Origin: Chryseobacterium sp. GVT01B
GTDB lineage: Bacteria; Bacteroidota; Bacteroidia; Flavobacteriales; Weeksellaceae
NCBI RefSeq assembly: GCF_019970045.1
Contig: NZ_JAHXYI010000004.1
Span: forward strand, 248,001-312,000
Length of the DNA: 64,000 nt
Direction: 5' to 3'
Below the pieces are notes generated by a model. The model was not told where the DNA came from. It worked only from the letters and a program-made list of their open reading frames with translations, and ran no database searches. The translations under genes were made by a program, and so were the position numbers. This document shows, one piece after another, positions 59,647 to 64,000 of this stretch; position 1 is the stretch's first letter; every line of letters starts with the position of its first letter.

Positions 59647-61554
59647 TTATTCATTATTGAGCTCATACGTTCTGAAGTTCAGCATTCTTACCTTTCCGGA
59701 ATCTAAAAGGAAAATAAGGTTTTCTAAGATGTTTTCTTTAGAATGATAGCTCAACTGTATAGAAAGCTCTTCAATTGTTGCCGGCTTTTTAGCTAATAAA
59801 TTGATGATCTGCTGAGAAATATTCTTACCAAACATTGACTGTTTGTTTTTTTCGCAAACAGAACATTGTCCACAGTTTTTTGAATTTTTTTCACCAAAAT
59901 AGGCCAGGATGAGTTTCATTTTACAGTATTCGTTATTTTCTGAGTAAAACTTCATTTCCTCCCATTTCTGGATTTTGTTTCTCTGAATATGTTCAAATAA
60001 TTTCCAATAAGCACTATTTACTGCTCTTTCATCGCGGGGTTTCAGGAATTTAATACTGGATAACGCGCCATCAATATATTCAAGGTAATTCTTTTGCTGC
60101 AGCTCCTTAAGACGTTCTTTGATCAACGGGACACTGACATTGATTTTATTGCTTACCTGCTGCTCACTGAACATTACCTTATGGGTCGTGATACCGGATA
60201 CCGTACGGAAAAGAAGCTCCATAAAATGAGCATCTTTTTGTGGTAACTGATCTATCTCGTCTGCTTTGATAAATAGTTCGAGAGAAGACAGGCTTTTGTT
60301 TTCATTATAGTAGATAATTTCCTGGTTGTGCAGAAAATTAAGTATGTTATTGATTTTTGCTTTCGACAGCTTTGTGAAATTCTGTATCCCAAGAGTATTC
60401 AGCTGAAATGTTTTCTCAGGAAGTTCAAATTCTGCTACCTGAAAAATAGAGTAGAGGTAGCTGATGATCTTCAAAAATTCTGCTTTGTTGGGTGTTTGGT
60501 TTTTTAAGATCTGATCAAAATTCAGGAGTTCCTGTTTATTCCAAAGCATGAAGGCAAAACTGTCTTTTCCGTCTCTTCCGGCCCTTCCGATTTCCTGGTA
60601 ATAGTTTTCCAGAGAGGCGGCAGGAGAGTAGTGGATTACAAAACGTACATTGTCTTTGTCAATACCCATTCCAAAGGCATTGGTAGAAATAAGAACATGA
60701 TTGTCACTGTTGTTCCAAAGATTTTGTCTGGTGTTTTTTTCTTTAGTTGTTAAACCTGCATGAAAATAATCTACATTTTTCAGTTGATTTTTTTTCAAAA
60801 ATTCTGCCAGCAGTTCAGCTTCTTTTCTGGTTCTTACATATACAATTCCAGAGTCATTACTATATTTTAAGATATCAAAAACGCGTTGAAATTTATCAGA
60901 TACTTCATCTGTAAATATTTTGATATTCTCTCTTTTGAAACTTTTTTGGAAAACAAAAGGTTTCTTCAGTTCCAGCTTATTTTTGATTTCTTCCAGAACT
61001 TTTGGCGTTGCAGTGGCTGTAAGAGCAAGACAAGGGATCTCGGGATTGTTACTTCTGAATCCTTTAATATTCTGATAACTTGGTCTAAAATCCTGCCCCC
61101 ATTCTGAAATACAGTGGGCTTCATCAACCGCAATAAAGGATAACTGAATTTCCTGCATGTTCTGAATAAACTGAGTGTTGGTAAGTCTTTCAGGAGAAAC
61201 ATAAAGCAATTTGGTAAGACCTTCTTTACAGCGGTCGTAAATTGCTTCCGCATCATATTCATCCAGTTCAGAAGAAAGATATTCTGCTTCTATACCATGG
61301 GATTTAAGCTGATTTACCTGATCTTTCATTAGTGCAAGTAAGGGAGAAACTACCAGGCAGGTTCCTTCTTTCAGTAAAGCGGGCAATTGATAGCATAAAG
61401 ATTTCCCTGCTCCTGTGGGTAACAGAACCAGAGTATCTTTTTCATTGATGACAGCATTAATAATTTCTTCCTGAGCATCTCTGAAATCGGTATAACCCCA
61501 GAAATACTTAAGAGTATCATATTTGAGCTTTTGAAAATCCTGCGGCGAAATCAT
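59647..61554 (-). CDS. recQ: RecQ-type DNA helicase
   Basis: A 635-residue superfamily 2 helicase. Walker A LLPTGAGKSLCYQLPALL is at about 43-60, the DEAH box in FIAVDEAHCISEWGQDFRP (about 134-152), later YQEIGRAGRDG and a zinc site of Cys (CKMKLILAYFGEKN then NCGQCSVC) near residue 550. The C-terminal 60 residues are a winged-helix-like tail; there is no clear HRDC domain, so it is a short version. Likely role: recombination and repair. Upstream flanked by an OmpA gene on the same strand. Confidence 0.93.
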   Translation of the reverse strand: MISPQDFQKLKYDTLKYFWGYTDFRDAQEEIINAVINEKDTLVLLPTGAGKSLCYQLPALLKEGTCLVVSPLLALMKDQVNQLKSHGIEAEYLSSELDEYDAEAIYDRCKEGLTKLLYVSPERLTNTQFIQNMQEIQLSFIAVDEAHCISEWGQDFRPSYQNIKGFRSNNPEIPCLALTATATPKVLEEIKNKLELKKPFVFQKSFKRENIKIFTDEVSDKFQRVFDILKYSNDSGIVYVRTRKEAELLAEFLKKNQLKNVDYFHAGLTTKEKNTRQNLWNNSDNHVLISTNAFGMGIDKDNVRFVIHYSPAASLENYYQEIGRAGRDGKDSFAFMLWNKQELLNFDQILKNQTPNKAEFLKIISYLYSIFQVAEFELPEKTFQLNTLGIQNFTKLSKAKINNILNFLHNQEIIYYNENKSLSSLELFIKADEIDQLPQKDAHFMELLFRTVSGITTHKVMFSEQQVSNKINVSVPLIKERLKELQQKNYLEYIDGALSSIKFLKPRDERAVNSAYWKLFEHIQRNKIQKWEEMKFYSENNEYCKMKLILAYFGEKNSKNCGQCSVCEKNKQSMFGKNISQQIINLLAKKPATIEELSIQLSYHSKENILENLIFLLDSGKVRMLNFRTYELNNE

Positions 61555-61586
61555 GTTGTAAAAATAAGGAAAGTATTATGACAAAA

Positions 61587-61609
61587 AAAGTCACGCCAGG
61601 CGTGACTTT
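61587..61609 (-). terminator. Terminator of the OmpA/TSP3 gene
   Basis: AAAGTCACGCC/GGCGTGACTTT stem followed by seven T on the minus strand, 21 bases after the stop. Confidence 0.88.
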
Positions 61610-61630
61610 CATATAATATAAATAAGTTTA

Positions 61631-63070
61631 TTATTTAGCTTCAAAGTAAACTCTTCTGTTGGCTCTGTTTTTCCACTCAGGGCACTTCGTTGCTGGCTCA
61701 CACTCAGGATATTTAAGGTCTTTTTCACCTTTTCCTATTGCCTGTAATTTACCAGTTTGAACACCGTTTTTGATCAGATAGTTCTTAACGTTGTTTGCTC
61801 TTCTTTCAGATAGTTTTTGGTTGTAAGCATCAGTACCTCTTGTATCAGTAGCTCCGATTACACTATATGAACCATTTGAAGAATTGATATAGTTTACAGC
61901 ATTATTTAAGATTGGAGTGTTTGAAGGTAAAATTCTGTCAGAATTTAAGTCAAATTCAATTCCTTCCAATTTAGTTTCTGTTTCTACTACAGGTCCTGTT
62001 GTTGCTACAGGACATCCGTTGTTTTCAACAGGTCCAGGAACCGTTACACACTTGTCGTAAAGGTCAATTACACCATCAAGGTCAGTATCAAGAGCAACTC
62101 CGGCACCATCTACTCTTGCTCCTGCAGGAGTGTCAAGTTGTCTGTCCCAATCGTCACATACCCCGTCGTTATCAGCATCTCCTTTTTTACATACTTCGAT
62201 ATCCTGGTTTTTATTAGCCAGTACATCCAGTTTGTAATAGATTTCCTGAAGCGGGTCATGCCACATTACATGAGACTCATGTTTTCCTAATTTTAGAGAA
62301 ACACCTAAAGTCGCATTGAAGAAGTTGTCAGAAACCTGCTCAGAACGTTTGTTAATAGCGCTGTAAGCATCACCTCCACCATCAAATTCATCATCACCGG
62401 TTACTACATACATTAATCTACCTTCAATATCGATTCTTCTGTTCACTTTAAACTTCAGACCTGTACCAGCCTGCATGAACATAGATCCTAATTGGAAAGG
62501 TTTTACTTCTGTCATCAATCTCTGTTTGTTGTTTCCGTCCTTCTGGTATGCTCTGTATGCGATAGTACCGATACCTGCATATCCATGAAGAGCCCATCTG
62601 TAAGGAGAATGGTTATCAACTCTTCTTAGTAAATTAGAAAAGTTAATGTCTCCTAAGATTGAGATAGCATCATACTGAGTTCTTGCTCCCACTGCTGTTG
62701 CATCGGGTGCTGAATCTTTAGTATTGAACCATCCTTGTCTTGTTTCACCTTTGTCATACTGTAGATTGATTCCGAAAGCATGTGTAATTGCTTTGTCAAT
62801 ACTTAGATAGGCTGAATATCCAAAAAGGTTCTTACCGTTACCATTTTTGATTGATGTCAAATCTGCTGACTGAAGAAGTGGAACTCCAACCCCTGCAGAG
62901 ATAGACCAATCGTTAAATCTTTTAGATTGGCTGGTGAAAGGGGAAACATTAGCAGATCCCGAAGAAAATGTATTAGGATATTCTCCTTTTGAAACTGCCG
63001 TTGAGTCTTGTGCATAAGTGGCAGAAGGAATTGCCAAAGCAAATGCTACAATTGCTAAACTTAATTTCAT
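61631..63070 (-). CDS. OmpA-family protein with TSP3 repeats
   Basis: A 479-residue outer-membrane protein. Signal peptide (about 1-20, ending TYAQ), an eight-strand-like beta-barrel (about 50-265), two thrombospondin-type-3 calcium repeats (DADNDGVCDDWDRQLDTP and DTDLDGVIDLYDKC, about 299-345), and an OmpA peptidoglycan-binding domain (about 365-479, IGATDTRGTDAYNQKLSERR). The TSP3 region and part of the barrel end are almost identical in DNA to the next gene. It likely links the outer membrane to peptidoglycan. Confidence 0.94.
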   Translation of the reverse strand: MKLSLAIVAFALAIPSATYAQDSTAVSKGEYPNTFSSGSANVSPFTSQSKRFNDWSISAGVGVPLLQSADLTSIKNGNGKNLFGYSAYLSIDKAITHAFGINLQYDKGETRQGWFNTKDSAPDATAVGARTQYDAISILGDINFSNLLRRVDNHSPYRWALHGYAGIGTIAYRAYQKDGNNKQRLMTEVKPFQLGSMFMQAGTGLKFKVNRRIDIEGRLMYVVTGDDEFDGGGDAYSAINKRSEQVSDNFFNATLGVSLKLGKHESHVMWHDPLQEIYYKLDVLANKNQDIEVCKKGDADNDGVCDDWDRQLDTPAGARVDGAGVALDTDLDGVIDLYDKCVTVPGPVENNGCPVATTGPVVETETKLEGIEFDLNSDRILPSNTPILNNAVNYINSSNGSYSVIGATDTRGTDAYNQKLSERRANNVKNYLIKNGVQTGKLQAIGKGEKDLKYPECEPATKCPEWKNRANRRVYFEAK

Positions 63071-63237
63071 AGTGTTATTTTTTTAAGTTAAGTTATTTTA
63101 AATGATTTTTTACGCCAAAAAGCGATTTTATGTTATTTTTTTTCAAATCAAACTAGTTGATTTTTAATGTGTTTCATACTACTATCCTGAAAATAATGAT
63201 AAAGGTATGTAAAATAATTCGTAGTAGAAAAAAAATA
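63071..63237. other. Gap before the OmpA/TSP3 gene
   Basis: AT-rich, no gene and no clear TAnnTTTG. CTAGTTTG at 63147-63154 is the closest match. The terminator of the upstream OmpA gene ends this gap. Confidence 0.35.
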
Positions 63238-63263
63238 AACCGAAAAGAGTAATTCTTTTCGGT
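63238..63263 (-). terminator. Terminator of the second OmpA/TSP3 gene
   Basis: AACCGAAAAGA/TCTTTTCGGTT on the minus strand with a long T-rich tail. Confidence 0.85.
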
Positions 63264-63281
63264 TTTGGTGTATTATGAAAA

Positions 63282-64000
63282 TTATTTCTTCTTTTTCTTA
63301 GCAGGTACTTTTTTTACTGCTTTCTTTACAGGTGCATCTTCATAGTCTTTCTTTTTGATAGAATCCCATTCAGATGTTTCTATAAATCTTACTGTAACTT
63401 TTCTGTCTGCCATTCTCTCAGCATCTGAAGCTGATGCAGGAATCGTAGCTTCTGCTGAGCCTACTCCTCTTGATTTCAGTACATTTTCATTGATACCTCT
63501 GGTTTCCAGAGCTCCTACAACAGCAGCTGCTCTTTCTTTAGACAGTCTTAAGTTGTAAGCTGCATTTCCTTTGATATCGGTATGTCCTGTCAATAGATAG
63601 TTTCCTCCGTTTTCTTTAATAATTGAAGCAGCCAGATCCAATTTTTCATTAGATTCAGGTCTGATAGTCGCTTTATTAAAATTGAAGTAAATATCTTTAA
63701 GGGTTTTCTCTACTTCTACAGCAGTTTCCTTGTTGTCTTTTTTGATAGGACATCCGTTGTTTTCAACAGGTCCAGGAACCGTTACACACTTGTCGTAAAG
63801 GTCGATTACACCATCTAAATCAACATCAAGAGCAACTCCGGCACCATCTACTCTTGCTCCTGCAGGAGTGTCAAGTTGTCTGTCCCAATCATCACATACT
63901 CCGTCGTTATCAGCATCTCCTTTTTTACATACTTCGATATCCTGATTTTTATTAGCCAGTACATCCAGTTTGTAATAGATTTCCTGAAGCGGGTCATGCC
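63282..64000 (-). CDS. OmpA-family protein with TSP3 repeats, partial (start outside window)
   Basis: The frame is open from the stop at 63282 to the window edge without an initiation site, so only the C-terminal 238 residues are seen. From the edge: the barrel end and two TSP3 repeats (as in the gene at 61631), then CPIKKDNKETAVEVEKTLKD, the OmpA domain (YFNFNKATIRPESNEKLDLA, LSKERAAAVVGALETRG) and a Lys-rich tail (KKAVKKVPAKKKKK). This tail is absent from its neighbour. Same strand, tandem duplication, separate transcription units by their terminators. Confidence 0.88.
   Translation of the reverse strand, partial: HDPLQEIYYKLDVLANKNQDIEVCKKGDADNDGVCDDWDRQLDTPAGARVDGAGVALDVDLDGVIDLYDKCVTVPGPVENNGCPIKKDNKETAVEVEKTLKDIYFNFNKATIRPESNEKLDLAASIIKENGGNYLLTGHTDIKGNAAYNLRLSKERAAAVVGALETRGINENVLKSRGVGSAEATIPASASDAERMADRKVTVRFIETSEWDSIKKKDYEDAPVKKAVKKVPAKKKKK

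Overview
The window looks like a chromosomal segment of a Flavobacteriia-type Bacteroidota, most likely Chryseobacterium or a close relative. The reasons are: low G+C; Bacteroidota-type promoters (TTG about 19 bases upstream of TAnnTTTG); a type IX secretion (T9SS) plug protein and a thermolysin-like protease with a T9SS sorting domain; an astacin of the flavastacin type; GLPGL, DUF4403 and OmpA/TSP3 proteins; and 'bacteriocin-like' GG-leader peptides. The genus is an inference from gene content, not from a database match.

Left part (1-17.4 kb) is an accessory region with two independent peptide systems. At 4057-8750 (minus strand) a small exported peptide precursor is followed by an SdpA-like protein, an SdpB/HTTM-like membrane protein, an ABC ATPase and permease, a DCC thiol-oxidoreductase-like protein and a degenerate CPBP intramembrane-protease-like protein. 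I read this as a Bacteroidota version of the sporulation-delaying-protein (SDP) toxin/immunity logic with an unrelated peptide. At 11835-17228 (plus strand) is a class I lanthipeptide operon: a 55-residue precursor with no cysteine, a secreted prolyl oligopeptidase and a split LanB (glutamylation and elimination halves). A divergent membrane-anchored TPR/AraC regulator faces it. Upstream (1-4 kb) are an edge-truncated membrane protein, a glycine-zipper lipoprotein, a glycosyltransferase, two orphan small proteins and intergenic regions rich in short hairpins.

The middle part (17.3-30 kb) is largely housekeeping: tRNA-Cys, RDD and DUF4403 proteins, a thrA-thrB-thrC-folB operon, nadA, yicC, gmk and miaA. 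The thr operon is preceded by a 33-residue leader peptide with a run of six Thr codons and mutually exclusive hairpins, i.e. a transcription attenuator. Divergent from it is an array of five small Cys-rich GG-leader peptide genes (24851-26030) with no exporter beside them.

The right part (30-64 kb) holds: an RND efflux operon with a TetR repressor and four copies of its probable operator; a trehalose operon (AraC regulator, MFS carrier, trehalase, TonB-dependent receptor); the T9SS plug protein and an M4 protease; ferrochelatase, FMN reductase, an Nfu-type Fe-S protein and a gamma-carbonic-anhydrase-like protein; a Pif1-like helicase and an astacin; a luciferase-like oxidoreductase; a RibB fused to a GTP cyclohydrolase II domain that lacks the zinc cysteines; fmt and recQ; and two tandem OmpA/TSP3 proteins, the second cut by the window edge. 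Dispersed imperfect inverted repeats occupy several intergenic gaps, including a three-copy 130-bp tandem at 37954-38310.
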